Made by a program: the position numbers and the translations under genes. From Quadrisphaera sp. RL12-1S (GTDB lineage Bacteria; Actinomycetota; Actinomycetes; Actinomycetales; Quadrisphaeraceae), in contig NZ_JACNME010000005.1 in the NCBI RefSeq assembly GCF_014270065.1, positions 1 through 64,000 on the forward strand: a DNA stretch of 64,000 nt, in the 5' to 3' direction. The notes beneath the pieces are model-generated. The model was given only the letters and a program-made list of their open reading frames with translations, was not told the origin of the DNA and ran no database searches. Every line of letters begins with the position of its first letter. Position 1 is the first letter of the stretch. Positions 8,729 through 18,396 of the stretch are shown here, in pieces.

Positions 8729-8813
8729 GGTGGACGCCGGGCGGTCACCGGGGCGAGGGTGAGGTGGTTCGCCGAGGCACCGGAGCCCGGCGTCGACACC
8801 ACGGGGAGCTCAC

Positions 8814-10037
8814 GTGACCGGAGCCGGCCAGGGGATCACGCGGCGCAGCGCGCTCGCAGCGGCGGCGGCGGGAGGCCTGCTCGCGAGCGCCGTCGCGGGC
8901 GCCGCGCCCGCGAGCGCGAACGGCAGGGGCGGGGGCGGCGGGAAGGGCGGCGGCCAGACCACCAGCCCGACCACCAGCTCGGCGCCCTTCGGCACCACCG
9001 CGGACGGCCAGGCCGTCGAGCGGTGGACGTTCGGCCACGACCGGCTCCGCGTCACGATGCTCACCTACGGGGCGACCATCCAGAGCGTGCTCGTGCCGGA
9101 CCGGCGCGGGAAGGTCGCCGACGTCTCCCTCGGGCAAAAGACGCTCGCCGAGTACGAGGCGCTGACCACGTTCTTCGGGGCGACCATCGGGCGGTACGCC
9201 AACCGCATCGCGAAGGGCCGCTTCACCCTGGACGGGACGACCTACCAGGTGCCCGTCAACGACCCGGGCACGAACCCGGTCAACGCCCTGCACGGCGGCC
9301 CGAAGGGCTTCAACACGCGCGTGTGGGGCGCGGAGGCCCTCACGGGTGACGGCGAGGCGGGCGTCCGGTTCACGCTGGTGAGCCCTGACGGGGACCAGGG
9401 CTTCCCCGGGGAGCTGACCACGACGGTCGACTACGTCGTCACCACCGACAGCCAGCTGGTCATCCGGTACCGGGCCACCACCACGGCGCCGACCGTCCTC
9501 AACCTCACCAACCACGTGTACTTCAACCTCGCCGGGGAGTCCTCGGGGAGCGTCTACGGCCACGAGCTGCAGATCGCGGCGTCGCGCTTCACGCCCATCG
9601 ACGCCGTCTCCATCCCGCTGGGGCCGCAGCGGGCCGTGGCGGGCACCCCGTTCGACTTCCGCACCCCTCACCTCATCGGGGAGCGCATCACCGTGCCCGA
9701 CCAGCAGGTCCTCAACGCGCTCGGGTACGACCACAACTGGGTCTTCGACGACGGGATCGACAGGGACCGCACCCCCGTCGTCGTCGCCCGCGACCCCGGG
9801 TCCGGGCGCGTGGTGGAGACTTTCACCGACCAGCCGGGCGTGCAGTTCTACAGCGGGAACTTCCTCACCGGGTCCCTGGTGGGACCGGGCGGGCGCACGT
9901 ACCGGCAGGGGGCCGGCTTCACGCTGGAGACCCAGCACTTCCCCGACTCCCCCCACCAGCCGGGCTACCCCTCCACCGTGCTGCGGCCGGGGCAGGAGTT
10001 CACCAGCTGGACCCGGTACCGCTTCAGCGCCCGCTGA
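8814..10037 (+). CDS. Secreted aldose 1-epimerase (Tat signal)
   Basis: A 407-residue galactose mutarotase. The N-terminus [23 protein letters not shown] is a twin-arginine signal ending in an AxA site (ASA) near residue 35, so the enzyme is exported folded. A Gly/Ser/Thr linker follows. The mature part has the family blocks [36 protein letters not shown] and [11 protein letters not shown], with the catalytic His of the last block present, and the catalytic Glu in [14 protein letters not shown]. It interconverts alpha and beta anomers of hexoses outside the cell. GGGGAG about five bases upstream supports the GTG start. The nearby GH36 relic suggests past galactoside use. Confidence 0.9.
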   Translation: MTGAGQGITRRSALAAAAAGGLLASAVAGAAPASANGRGGGGGKGGGQTTSPTTSSAPFGTTADGQAVERWTFGHDRLRVTMLTYGATIQSVLVPDRRGKVADVSLGQKTLAEYEALTTFFGATIGRYANRIAKGRFTLDGTTYQVPVNDPGTNPVNALHGGPKGFNTRVWGAEALTGDGEAGVRFTLVSPDGDQGFPGELTTTVDYVVTTDSQLVIRYRATTTAPTVLNLTNHVYFNLAGESSGSVYGHELQIAASRFTPIDAVSIPLGPQRAVAGTPFDFRTPHLIGERITVPDQQVLNALGYDHNWVFDDGIDRDRTPVVVARDPGSGRVVETFTDQPGVQFYSGNFLTGSLVGPGGRTYRQGAGFTLETQHFPDSPHQPGYPSTVLRPGQEFTSWTRYRFSAR

Positions 10038-10092
10038 GGCCGCGCCGGCCGCGGACAGGAACAGGCGGGGCGTGCGAGCGGTTGCCCAGGGC

Positions 10093-11154
10093 ATGAGCTC
10101 GCACGTCCCGCTGTCCGTCCTCGACCTCGCCCCCGTCGACCGCCGCGCCACCGCGGGACGGGGTGCGCGCGAGACGCTGGCGGCCAGCGTGGAGCTGGCG
10201 CGCGCCGCGGAGCGCTCCGGCTACCGCCGGGTCTGGTACGCCGAGCACCACAGCATGCCGAGCATCGCCAGCTCCGCCCCGGCGGTGCTGGTGGCGCACG
10301 TCGCGGCGCACACGTCCACCATCCGCCTGGGGGCGGGCGGGGTGATGCTGCCCAACCACGCGCCGCTGACCATCGCCGAGCAGTTCGGCACCCTCGCCGC
10401 GGCGCACCCGGGCCGCATCGACCTCGGCCTGGGCCGCGCGCCCGGCTCCGACGGCGCCACCAGCGCGGCGCTGCGCCGGGACCCGTCGGCGGCGGACACC
10501 TTCCCCGACGACGTGCTGGAGCTGCGCGACCTGCTGGCGGGCGCACCGCGACCTGACGGCGTGCGGGCCGTCCCGCTGGCCCTCGACGACGACGGGCTGC
10601 CCGTGCCGCTGTACGTGCTCGGCTCCTCCCTGTTCGGGGCGCGGCTGGCGGCGGCGTTCGGGCTGCCGTACGCGTTCGCGTCGCACTTCGCGCCCGACGC
10701 CCTCGAGCAGGCGATGGACCTGTACCGCCGCGAGTTCACCCCGAGCGGGCGGCCTGGCGCGCTTGAGGCGCCGCACGCCATCGCCGCGGTGAACGTCTTC
10801 GCCGCCGACGACGACGAGACCGCCGCCGCCCACGTGCTCGCCGCGCGCCGCCAGCGCGCGGTGGGGCTCTTCGGCCGCGGCCGGCTGCCCGAGGGCGTCG
10901 AGTCCGGCGACGACGCGACGTTCGACGCCGCCGCGGACGCCCTGCTCGACGCGGGCGCGTCCGTGCACGTGGACCGCATGACGCGGCTCGCGGCGACCGG
11001 GACCCCGGAGGCCGTGGTGGCCCAGCTCGACGCCTTCGCGGCCCGCGTCGGCGCGGACGAGCTCATCACCGCCCACGGCGCCCCCACGCCGGCGGCGCGG
11101 GTGCGCTCGGTGGAGCTGGTGGGCAGCGCGGTCAGCGCGGCGCTGGCAGCCTGA
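10093..11154 (+). CDS. LLM-class flavin-dependent oxidoreductase (MsnO8-like)
   Basis: A luciferase-like monooxygenase of about 353 residues. It begins [11 protein letters not shown], followed by [36 protein letters not shown] and [14 protein letters not shown]. These are the hallmark segments of the MsnO8/YhbW group, which binds FMN and runs a two-component monooxygenase reaction. The substrate is unknown. The ATG at 10093 is chosen because the domain starts there; an in-frame GTG at 10072 would add seven residues. Its 3' end overlaps the convergent GGDEF gene by 23 bases. Confidence 0.85.
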   Translation: MSSHVPLSVLDLAPVDRRATAGRGARETLAASVELARAAERSGYRRVWYAEHHSMPSIASSAPAVLVAHVAAHTSTIRLGAGGVMLPNHAPLTIAEQFGTLAAAHPGRIDLGLGRAPGSDGATSAALRRDPSAADTFPDDVLELRDLLAGAPRPDGVRAVPLALDDDGLPVPLYVLGSSLFGARLAAAFGLPYAFASHFAPDALEQAMDLYRREFTPSGRPGALEAPHAIAAVNVFAADDDETAAAHVLAARRQRAVGLFGRGRLPEGVESGDDATFDAAADALLDAGASVHVDRMTRLAATGTPEAVVAQLDAFAARVGADELITAHGAPTPAARVRSVELVGSAVSAALAA

Positions 11155-12715
11155 GGCCCGGCACCCGCGCGGTGCCGGACAGCTCCACGCGGCCGCGCCC
11201 CGCGGCCTTGGCGCGGTAGGCGGCGGTGTCGGCGTCGTGCAGCACGGCGTCGGCGGTCCTCGCCGTCCCTCGCCGCGCCAGGGCCGCCCCCACGCTGGCG
11301 CCCACGGTGGCCGGGACCGCGAGGTCCGCGGACGCCACCGGCTCCGCCACCTCCGCCACCACGCGCCGGGCCACGCGCAGCAGCGCCCCCTCGCCGCCGT
11401 CGCCGTCGTCGTCCTCGAGGGCGGTGAGGACGACGACGAACTCGTCCCCGCCCCACCGCCCGGCCACGTCCCCCTCGCGCAGGCAGCTGGCCAGGCGCGC
11501 GGCGACCGCGCGGAGCACCTCGTCGCCGGCGCGGTGGCCCTGGGTGTCGTTGACGGACTTGAACCCGTCGAGGTCCACGAAGAGCACCCCCACCCCCGGA
11601 CCGCCGGCGGCCGCGGCGGTGAGCGCGGACGTGAGCCGCTCCACCACGGCGGCGCGGTGGGGCAGGCCCGTGAGGACGTCGTGGTTGGCCTGGTGCTCGA
11701 GGGCGCGGCGCGCCAGCTCGAGCTCCGACAGCGACGCGGCGGTGACCCGCAGCGCCAGCCCGAGGCGGCACACCACGAGCACCGACACGGCCCCCGAGGC
11801 CGCCACCGCGGGCCACGACGCCGCGCCGCGGTGGGTGAGCAGGTCCAGCGCCAGGGTCGCGGGCGCCAGGAGCGCGGCCCCGAGCATCGCGACCAGCCGG
11901 AGCCGGGAGAAGGCCGGTGCGGGCCGCGCGGAGGGCGGCTGCGCGGCGCTGGGGTGCAGGGCCGCGGCGGCCCACAGCGTGCTGCACGCTCCCCACCCGA
12001 GCGACAGGACTGCGGTGAGGGCCGGCGGTGCCACCCCGTCCAGCACGTACGTCGTGTCCGCGCACAGGCCGCACACCGAGGCCGCCACGGTCAGCCACGT
12101 GCTGCGCGAGGCGCCCGCCGAGGACGCGAGGAGCACCACGAGCAGGACCAGGAGCAGCACGTCGCAGGTGAGGAACGCCGCCGTGCACAGCCGCGCCACC
12201 GGGTCGGCGGGGTGGAGGTCCGCCACGGGCCCGACCAGCACCGCCCACCCCAGCACGGCGAGACCCGCACCGATGACGGTGGCGTCGACGAGCGCGCCGG
12301 GCGCGCGCGACCCCCGGGAGCGGCGCAGGAGGAGGACCACCGCCACCACGACCGGCGGGTAGGCCAGCAGGTACGCGGCGTCCTCGACGGCGGGGTCAGC
12401 AGGGGCGGTCCCCGCGAAGGTGTCGCGCACGAACAGGACCGTGGCCCCCGTGGACAGCACCTGGGAGGCGGCGGCCCACCACCACACCGCGGCGGCAGAC
12501 CGGGGCAGGCGGCTCGCCCCCGCCACCGAGCCCGCAGTGCCCAGCACGCTGACCAGCAGGTAGACGACGGCGGTGGTCTCGGTCCAGCCCGCCGCGCTGA
12601 ACAGGACGCCGTAGGCCGCGGTCCCGGCAGCGCCCAGCAGCAGCACCCACCGCCACGCCACGGGTCGACCACGCGGCGCCGGCCTCTGGCCGGAGGTCGG
12701 GACGCTCCACCTCAC
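11132..12715 (-). CDS. Membrane diguanylate cyclase (GGDEF)
   Basis: A 527-residue protein. The first 330 residues contain about nine hydrophobic helices with short loops, a plausible membrane sensor. A short helical linker ([15 protein letters not shown]) leads to a C-terminal GGDEF domain: [35 protein letters not shown], then the active-site [12 protein letters not shown]. The intact GGDEF with the metal-binding Asp of DLDGF predicts c-di-GMP synthesis from two GTP. An RxxD inhibitory site is not visible before GGDEF (position reads LREGD). The start is 77 bases from the divergent pxpA gene. Confidence 0.87.
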   Translation of the reverse strand: MRWSVPTSGQRPAPRGRPVAWRWVLLLGAAGTAAYGVLFSAAGWTETTAVVYLLVSVLGTAGSVAGASRLPRSAAAVWWWAAASQVLSTGATVLFVRDTFAGTAPADPAVEDAAYLLAYPPVVVAVVLLLRRSRGSRAPGALVDATVIGAGLAVLGWAVLVGPVADLHPADPVARLCTAAFLTCDVLLLVLLVVLLASSAGASRSTWLTVAASVCGLCADTTYVLDGVAPPALTAVLSLGWGACSTLWAAAALHPSAAQPPSARPAPAFSRLRLVAMLGAALLAPATLALDLLTHRGAASWPAVAASGAVSVLVVCRLGLALRVTAASLSELELARRALEHQANHDVLTGLPHRAAVVERLTSALTAAAAGGPGVGVLFVDLDGFKSVNDTQGHRAGDEVLRAVAARLASCLREGDVAGRWGGDEFVVVLTALEDDDGDGGEGALLRVARRVVAEVAEPVASADLAVPATVGASVGAALARRGTARTADAVLHDADTAAYRAKAAGRGRVELSGTARVPGLRLPAPR

Positions 12716-12792
12716 GTCGTGATCTCGGCACGCGGCGCCTCCCGCTGGAGGGGCGCTGGTGCGGTCGGTGGGCGGGCTGCCACGATCGGCGG

Positions 12793-13596
12793 GTGGCTCC
12801 CAGCGGTGGCGGAGGCGGTGGCGGTGTCGCGCCGCCGGCGCGCGTCGACCTCAACGCCGATCTCGGCGAGGGCTTCGGGCGGTGGTCGCTGACCGACGAC
12901 GACGCCCTGCTCGACGTGGTGACCAGCGCGAACGTGGCCTGCGGCTTCCACGCCGGTGACCCCGAGACCGTGCTCGCGGTGTGCGGCTCGGCGGCGCGCC
13001 GCGGGGTGGCGGTGGGGGCCCACCCGTCCTACCGCGACCTCGTGGGCTTCGGGCGCCGCTACGTGGACGCCAGCCGCACCGAGCTGGTGGCCGACGTGCT
13101 CTACCAGCTGGGGGCGCTCGCCGGCCTGGCGCGCGCGGCCGGCACGCGGGTCTCCTACGTCAAGCCGCACGGGGCGCTCTACACCACCGCCGCTGGCGCG
13201 GGGGTGCACGGAGAGGCGGTGGTGGAGGCGGTGCGGCGCTTCGACCCCGAGCTGCCGCTGGTGGCGCTGGCCGGGTCACCGCTGCTCGACCTCGCCCGCG
13301 CCGCCGGGCTGCGGACCGTGGCGGAGGCCTTCGCCGACCGCGGGTACACCGCCACGGGGGCGCTGGTGGACCGGCGCAGCCCCGGAGCGCTGGTCACCGA
13401 CCCCTCCGAGGTCGCGGCGCGGGTCGTCCGGCTGGTCACCGAGGGCGTCGTGCGCTCGGTGGACGGCGCTGACGTCCCGGTGCGCGCGGAGTCGGTGTGC
13501 GTCCACGGGGACTCCCCCGGCGCGGTGGCCGTGGCGCGGGCCGTGCGGTCGGCCCTGGAGGCCGCGGGCGTGCAGGTCCGCGCCGCCTCCTCGTGA
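12793..13596 (+). CDS. pxpA: 5-oxoprolinase subunit A (LamB/YcsF family)
   Basis: A 267-residue member of the LamB/YcsF family. VDLNADLGEGFGRW near the start and ANVACGFHAGDPETV are family signatures. GVAVGAHPSYRDLVGFGRR and YVKPHGALY complete the TIM-barrel active site. With PxpB and PxpC it cleaves 5-oxoproline to glutamate using ATP. The next gene is a PxpB-PxpC fusion 40 bases downstream, confirming the role. The first 17 residues are a Gly-rich tail that may not be translated; the GTG start is tentative. The stop codon lies in an 11-bp tandem repeat. Confidence 0.9.
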   Translation: MAPSGGGGGGGVAPPARVDLNADLGEGFGRWSLTDDDALLDVVTSANVACGFHAGDPETVLAVCGSAARRGVAVGAHPSYRDLVGFGRRYVDASRTELVADVLYQLGALAGLARAAGTRVSYVKPHGALYTTAAGAGVHGEAVVEAVRRFDPELPLVALAGSPLLDLARAAGLRTVAEAFADRGYTATGALVDRRSPGALVTDPSEVAARVVRLVTEGVVRSVDGADVPVRAESVCVHGDSPGAVAVARAVRSALEAAGVQVRAASS

Positions 13597-13625
13597 GCCG
13601 TCCGTGAGCCGTCCGTGAGCCGTCC
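13593..13625 (+). repeat. Three tandem 11-bp repeats between pxpA and pxpBC
   Basis: GTGAGCCGTCC is repeated three times exactly, then a partial copy GTGAGC. The TGA stop of pxpA is in the first unit. Each unit carries a GTGAGC, so copy-number change would alter the spacing between pxpA and the downstream start at 13637. Confidence 0.85.
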
Positions 13626-13636
13626 GTGAGCACCGG

Positions 13637-15280
13637 GTGAGGGTGCTGCCCGCGGGCACGGCCGCCGTCCTCGTGGAGCTGGACGACCTGGCAGCCGTCC
13701 TGGCCCTGCGCGCCGCGCTGGGACGGCGCCCCCTGCCCGCCGTCCTCGCCGGCGGTCCTGACGGCGCCCCCGAGGTGGTGACCGCCGCGCGCACCGCGCT
13801 GCTGCGCTGGGACGCCCGTCCCGCGCCGCCGTCCCGCGCCGTGGCGGCAGCGCTCGCCCCACTCCTGGCCAGCGCCGACGACAGCGCCGACGACAGCCAG
13901 CCCGGCACCCCCGACCAGGACCCCGACGAGGTGCGGGTGCCGGTCGTCTACGACGGCGCGGACCTCGCCGACGTCGCGCGCCTCACCGGCCTCGGGGTGG
14001 CCGAGGTGGTGCGCCGGCACGCGGCGACGCCGTGGTCGGTGGCCTTCACCGGCTTCGCGCCGGGCTTCGCCTACCTCGTGGGCGGCGACCCGGCGCTGCG
14101 CGTCCCGCGCCGCGAGGTGCCGCGCACCCGCGTGCCCGCCGGGGCCGTGGGCCTGGCCGGGGAGTTCAGCGGCGTGTACCCGCGGGCCTCCCCCGGCGGG
14201 TGGCAGCTGCTGGGCCGCACCGACGTGCCCGTGTGGGACCCGGCCCGCGAGCCGCCCGCCCTCCTGCGCCCGGGCACCCGCGTGCGCTTCACCCCCGCCC
14301 CTCCCCGTGATCATGGGCTTCCGGCCACCCGCGTCACCCCGCGTGACGCTGCGTCGACACCGACGCCGGGCGCGCTGCGGCGGGGCGGCCTGGAGGTGCT
14401 CGACCCCGGCCCGTCCGCCGTGGTCACCGACCTCGGCCGGCCCGGGCGGGCGGACGTCGGCGTCAGCCCCGGCGGCGCCCTCGACCGCGCCGCCCTGCGC
14501 GCGGCCAACCGCGCGGTGGGCGGAGCCGGCGGCGCCCCGGCCCTCGAGGCCGCCGGCCGGTTGGTGGTGCGCTCGCTGGGGCGGACCGTGGTCGCGGTGA
14601 CGGGGGCGCTCGTCGTCGTCGAGGTCCGCGGGGCCGCCGGCACCGCTGGCCCCCGGCGGGTGGCGCCGGGGGTCCCGGTGCCTCTGGACGACGGCGACGT
14701 CGTCACCCTCGAGCCGGCCGGTGCCGGCGGCGCCGCCTACCTCGCGGTGCGCGGTGGCCTCGACGCGCCGCGGGCGCTGGGGAGCGCCGCGACCGACGTC
14801 CTGTCGGGCCTCGGACCGGCCCCCCTGCGCGCCGGTGACGTGCTGGCCGTGGCCGGACCGCCGTGGCTGGAGGCCGCGGTGGCGCTGCTGCCGCAGGAGC
14901 GGACCGGCCCGGAGCTGCCCCGGCCCGGGGCCGTGACCGCGCTGGACGTGGTGCTGGGCCCCCGCGACGACTGGTTCACCCCCGCCTCCGTCGACCTGCT
15001 GCTCCACCAGGAGTGGCGCGTCGGCGCGCAGACCAACCGGGTCGGGGCGCGCCTGGAGGGCGCCCGCGCCCTGCAGCGCACGGACCCGGGACGCGAGCTG
15101 CCCAGCGAGCCGGCGGTGCGCGGGGCGCTGCAGGTGCCGCCGAGCGGCCAGCCCGTGCTCTTCGGCCCCGACCACCCCGTGACCGGCGGCTACCCCGTCG
15201 TCGCGTGCGTGGCGGCGCACCACCTCGACCTCGCCGGGCAGCTGGCGCCCGGTGCGCTGGTGCGGTTCAGGACGCGCTGA
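13637..15280 (+). CDS. Fused 5-oxoprolinase subunits B and C
   Basis: A 547-residue fusion. Residues 1-220 match PxpB (KipI, allophanate-hydrolase subunit 1 type): WSVAFTGFAPGFAYLVGGD, VPRREVPRTRVPAGAVGLAG and YPRASPGGWQLLGRT. Residues about 240-547 match PxpC (KipA, subunit 2 type): LEVLDPGPSAVVTDLGRPG, GVSPGGALDRAALRAANR and TNRVGARLEG. Together with PxpA it hydrolyses 5-oxoproline with ATP. A low-complexity linker (ADDSADDSQPG) sits inside the PxpB half. Fused B-C genes occur elsewhere. The 3' end overlaps the convergent gene at 15267 by 14 bases. Confidence 0.9.
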   Translation: MRVLPAGTAAVLVELDDLAAVLALRAALGRRPLPAVLAGGPDGAPEVVTAARTALLRWDARPAPPSRAVAAALAPLLASADDSADDSQPGTPDQDPDEVRVPVVYDGADLADVARLTGLGVAEVVRRHAATPWSVAFTGFAPGFAYLVGGDPALRVPRREVPRTRVPAGAVGLAGEFSGVYPRASPGGWQLLGRTDVPVWDPAREPPALLRPGTRVRFTPAPPRDHGLPATRVTPRDAASTPTPGALRRGGLEVLDPGPSAVVTDLGRPGRADVGVSPGGALDRAALRAANRAVGGAGGAPALEAAGRLVVRSLGRTVVAVTGALVVVEVRGAAGTAGPRRVAPGVPVPLDDGDVVTLEPAGAGGAAYLAVRGGLDAPRALGSAATDVLSGLGPAPLRAGDVLAVAGPPWLEAAVALLPQERTGPELPRPGAVTALDVVLGPRDDWFTPASVDLLLHQEWRVGAQTNRVGARLEGARALQRTDPGRELPSEPAVRGALQVPPSGQPVLFGPDHPVTGGYPVVACVAAHHLDLAGQLAPGALVRFRTR

Positions 15281-15788
15281 CGGGCAGCAGCGCCTCGAGC
15301 AGCGGAGCGGGCCAGATCTGGTCCGGCGGGTGGGGCAGCACCAGGTCGGGTCGCCCGGCCAGCGCCACGGCCGCGCAGTGGTTCGAGCAGATGACCCGGT
15401 CGGGCCGGGAGAGCGCGGCACCGAGCCGCTGCACCGGCGGCAGGTGCAGCAGGTGCCCGGCGATGCGGACGATCTCGCCCCAGTCGTAGCCCTCGTCGAG
15501 CAGCTGGTGGCTGCGCAGCAGCCCCCGGTCGCGCTCGGCGGAGCTGCGCCAGGGCCTCACGAGGCGCAGCGGCTCGCCGTCCAGCGGGCGCACCCGCTCC
15601 CTCATGCCGGACCCGCCCCCGTACGGACCGTCCACGCCGAACGCCTCGTGGGTGCGCCACACCCCCGGCTCCAGCGGGCGCACCAGCACCCCGCAGTGGG
15701 CCACCGCGGAGCGGCTGGCGCTGCGGATCACCCAGCCCTGCAGCCCGCGCCCGCGCGAGAAGAAGAGGTCGCCGGGCTCGGGGGTCAC
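15267..15788 (-). CDS. YiiX/YebB-like permuted papain-fold protein
   Basis: A 173-residue protein starting at a GTG that overlaps the upstream stop as GTGA. It begins PEPGDLFFSRGRGLQGWVIR, has a histidine in SAVAHCGVL (H31) and ends the core with RVICSNHCAAVAL (C134) after YDWGEIVRI. This His-then-Cys order, with a late Cys block, matches permuted NlpC/P60-papain-fold proteins of the YaeF/YiiX type. Such proteins hydrolyse amide or ester bonds, sometimes on lipids or cell-wall peptides. No signal peptide is seen. Fold call is moderate; substrate unknown. Confidence 0.72.
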   Translation of the reverse strand: MTPEPGDLFFSRGRGLQGWVIRSASRSAVAHCGVLVRPLEPGVWRTHEAFGVDGPYGGGSGMRERVRPLDGEPLRLVRPWRSSAERDRGLLRSHQLLDEGYDWGEIVRIAGHLLHLPPVQRLGAALSRPDRVICSNHCAAVALAGRPDLVLPHPPDQIWPAPLLEALLPVSAS

Positions 15789-16816
15789 CGCGCCAGCCTG
15801 CGGGCGTCGGCCAGCAGCTGCTCGCGCAGCGGCGTCCCCGGCTCGGCGGGGCTGCGCCACACCCGCGCCCCGAGCTCGCCCGCCAGCAGCTCCGTGATGA
15901 CGTCACCCTCGGGTCCGTCACCGCCGTTGAGCAGCAGCTGCCAGCCCGCGGCCCGCAGGCCCTCCAGGACGACGACGACGGCGTCGCCCGGCCAGGCGGG
16001 GTCCACACCCCGCGCGGTGGCGGTGGCGTCGAGGCAGACCACGGGCACGCGGGGCCGGCGCGCGCCCGGCGCCGGCGTCCCCGCGACGGCGGCGAGCACC
16101 GCGGGGGTCGGCACCACGAGGACGGTGCCGCCGGGGGGTGCGGGCAGCCAGGTGGGCGGGGCGTCACGCAGCTGGTGCAGCGTGAGCAGGGCGGGCAGGC
16201 CGACCGCCGACAGGGCCGTGAGGACGGTGCCGGTCGCGCCGCCGGGGTCCGCCGGCAGGTCGAGGACGAGGGCGGCGTCGGCCAGGGCGAGCCCGACCTG
16301 CTCGGCCTCCAGCGCGCCCAGCTCGACCCGCTCCGGCTCCGGCTCCGTCGCTGGAGGCCCGGCGACGGCCGCGGCAGCGGTGGCCGGCAGCGCCACCGCG
16401 TCGTCGTCGTCCTGCTCCTCGTCCTGCTCCGCCTCCTCCTCTGCCTGTGCGCCGGGGAGGCCCTCGTCGAGCGCGCGGACGGCGGCGGCCAGCCCGCGGT
16501 CCCACCCGGTGAGCTCGAGCAGCAGCTCGTCGAGGTCGCTGACCCGCACCGCCAGGTGCGTGCCGCGGACCGCGGCGGCCGGCCCGAGCACGGACCGCGC
16601 CCCGGCGCGCTGGGCGGGGGTGGCGGTGGGCAGCTGCAGCACGGCCACCGGGTCCGCTCCGGTCTCCAGCTGCCCGCGCACCCGCTGCACCACCCACGCG
16701 AGCCCGGGACCGGCGAGGAGCTCGGCCACCTCGCTCAGGACGGCGCGCGAGGGCGCGGGGCGGCTCGCGGCGGTGGCGGGCGCGCTCCCGGAGGGGCGGG
16801 GGGTCACGTCCCCCAT
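15785..16816 (-). CDS. Hypothetical protein, coupled to the YiiX-like gene
   Basis: A 343-residue protein I do not recognise. It has an alanine/proline-rich head and a helical block (VAELLAGPGLAWVVQRVRGQ). Next is a strongly acidic stretch around residues 130-155 (AEEEAEQDEEQDDDDA), then a compact alpha/beta C-terminal half (VALVLDLPADPG-like strands; VPVVCLDATATARGVDPAWPGDAVVVVLEGL). There is no membrane segment. Its TGA overlaps the GTG of the papain-fold gene, so the two products are probably made in step. ATG at 16816 is chosen because it precedes the first conserved-looking helix by a short tail. Confidence 0.7.
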   Translation of the reverse strand: MGDVTPRPSGSAPATAASRPAPSRAVLSEVAELLAGPGLAWVVQRVRGQLETGADPVAVLQLPTATPAQRAGARSVLGPAAAVRGTHLAVRVSDLDELLLELTGWDRGLAAAVRALDEGLPGAQAEEEAEQDEEQDDDDAVALPATAAAAVAGPPATEPEPERVELGALEAEQVGLALADAALVLDLPADPGGATGTVLTALSAVGLPALLTLHQLRDAPPTWLPAPPGGTVLVVPTPAVLAAVAGTPAPGARRPRVPVVCLDATATARGVDPAWPGDAVVVVLEGLRAAGWQLLLNGGDGPEGDVITELLAGELGARVWRSPAEPGTPLREQLLADARRLAR

Positions 16817-16933
16817 GGTGGCGGTCCGGCGTCTTCCGTGAGGCAGACTCGGACGCATTCCCGCCCTGACGGTGAGGTGCGCTCCCCTCACGCAGGGTGG
16901 CCGTCGGCGGCGGTCGGGTCCACCATCGTGACC

Positions 16934-18001
16934 ATGGCTGCCACCGGTCTCCTCCCCACGTGCGTGATGCCGCCCGTGCTGCTCGAGCACCTCGTGCTCC
17001 GCGGCACCGACTCCCAGCGCGAGCGCGCGCTGCGGACCCTCTCCCTCGACGCGTCGCTGCGCTCCTCCCGGGCGCAGAGCGCGTTGCTGCGCCCCACCCG
17101 GCCGCGCGCCGTGGTGGCGCACGCCCGCGCGGGCGCCCAGCCGGCACGCACCATCTACGACTGCCGCTCCGCGGAGGACCTCAGCACCGCCGTCGTCGTC
17201 CGCACCGAGGGAGCGGCGCCCACCGGTGACGCCGCCACCGACGAGGCCTACGACGGCCTCGGCGCCACCTTCGAGCTGTACCGCCAGGCGTACGGGCGGG
17301 ACTCCATCGACGACGAGGGCCTGCCGCTGCGCGGGTTCGTGCACTACGCGAAGGACTACGACAACGCCTTCTGGGACGGCAAGGAGATGGTCTTCGGGGA
17401 CGGCGACGGCGAGGTGTTCGCGCGGTTCACCGTCGCGGTCGACGTCATCGGCCACGAGCTCACCCACGGCGTCACCGACGACGAGGCGCAGCTGGTGTAC
17501 AGCCAGCAGTCCGGGGCGCTCAACGAGTCCGTCTCCGACGTCTTCGGCTCCCTGGTCAAGCAGTGGTCGCTGGGGCAGACCGCGGACCAGGCCGACTGGC
17601 TCATCGGGAAGGGGCTGCTGCTGGGCCACCCCGACATGGCGCTGCGCTCGATGGCCGCGCCCGGCACCGCGTACGACACCCCCGAGCTGGGGAAGGACAG
17701 CCAGCCGGCCCACATGAGCGACTACGTGGTGACCACCTCTGACGACGGCGGGGTGCACACCAACTCCGGCATCCCCAACAGAGCGTTCCACTTGGCGGCC
17801 ACGGCGGTCGGCGGGAAGGCCTGGGAGGTGGCCGGGCGGGTCTGGTACGACGCGCTGCGCGACCCGTCGCTGCCGAAGACGGCCTCCTTCGCGACGTTCG
17901 CCCGCACCACGCTCCGGGCCGCCGAGGCGCTGGGGCACCGCCCCGGCTCGACCGCCCACGACGCCGTCGGCGACGCCTGGTCCCAGGTCGGGGTGCTGTA
18001 G
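16934..18001 (+). CDS. M4 metalloprotease, protealysin-like
   Basis: A 355-residue thermolysin-family zinc protease. The N-terminus lacks a signal peptide and instead carries the short protealysin propeptide with its MPPVLLEHL motif (residues 12-20). Catalytic residues are visible: HELTH at 174-178, the third zinc ligand in LNESVSD (E198), and the transition-state His in GGVHTNSGIPN. Length matches protealysin rather than long-propeptide thermolysins. It would cleave proteins before hydrophobic residues, in the cytosol or after non-classical release. The next gene, 68 bases on, encodes its probable inhibitor. Confidence 0.92.
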   Translation: MAATGLLPTCVMPPVLLEHLVLRGTDSQRERALRTLSLDASLRSSRAQSALLRPTRPRAVVAHARAGAQPARTIYDCRSAEDLSTAVVVRTEGAAPTGDAATDEAYDGLGATFELYRQAYGRDSIDDEGLPLRGFVHYAKDYDNAFWDGKEMVFGDGDGEVFARFTVAVDVIGHELTHGVTDDEAQLVYSQQSGALNESVSDVFGSLVKQWSLGQTADQADWLIGKGLLLGHPDMALRSMAAPGTAYDTPELGKDSQPAHMSDYVVTTSDDGGVHTNSGIPNRAFHLAATAVGGKAWEVAGRVWYDALRDPSLPKTASFATFARTTLRAAEALGHRPGSTAHDAVGDAWSQVGVL

Positions 18002-18068
18002 GTCCCCCGCCCCGCGCCACCTCGTGACGGGGTTCCGACACCACGGCGGTGGAGAGGAGGATGAGCCG

Positions 18069-18350
18069 GTGCGGGTGGTCGTGGAGCGCAGCGGGGGCTT
18101 CGCCGGTGTGGTCCGGCGCGGTGAGGCCGACGCGTCCCAGCTCGACGGCGCCGCGGCCCAGCAGCTGCGCGACCTCGTCGCCACCGCCGTGGGCTCCCAC
18201 GACCTCGGCGCCGGCTCGCGCCGCGACGGCTTCTGCTACGAGGTGGTCCTGGAGGACGACGACGCAGCGGCCGGCCCGCAGCGCGCCCAGCTGCGGGAGG
18301 GGTCGATGCCCCCCGGGGTGCGGCAGCTCCTCGACGGCCTGCTCAGCTGA
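18069..18350 (+). CDS. Emfourin-type inhibitor of the M4 protease
   Basis: A 93-residue protein beginning VRVVVERSGGFAGVVRRGEAD, the conserved start of emfourin, the protein inhibitor of protealysin-type M4 proteases. It ends with a helix, GVRQLLDGLLS. It is directly downstream of an M4 protease gene, the arrangement known for protealysin operons. It is cytosolic, with no signal peptide. A strong ribosome binding site GAGGAGG at about 18054 sits before the GTG; an ATG at 18061 is in the wrong frame. Family call is based on the N-terminal motif and context. Confidence 0.85.
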   Translation: MRVVVERSGGFAGVVRRGEADASQLDGAAAQQLRDLVATAVGSHDLGAGSRRDGFCYEVVLEDDDAAAGPQRAQLREGSMPPGVRQLLDGLLS

Positions 18351-18396
18351 CGGCGGGCTGACGGCGGAGCGGGTCACAGCCGATCCACGGCCAGGT

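Noticed and set aside
14305-14325. GATCATG segment in pxpBC considered as a third copy of the palindrome family
   Set aside because: Only the first eight bases match; no inverted partner follows and the sequence is coding.
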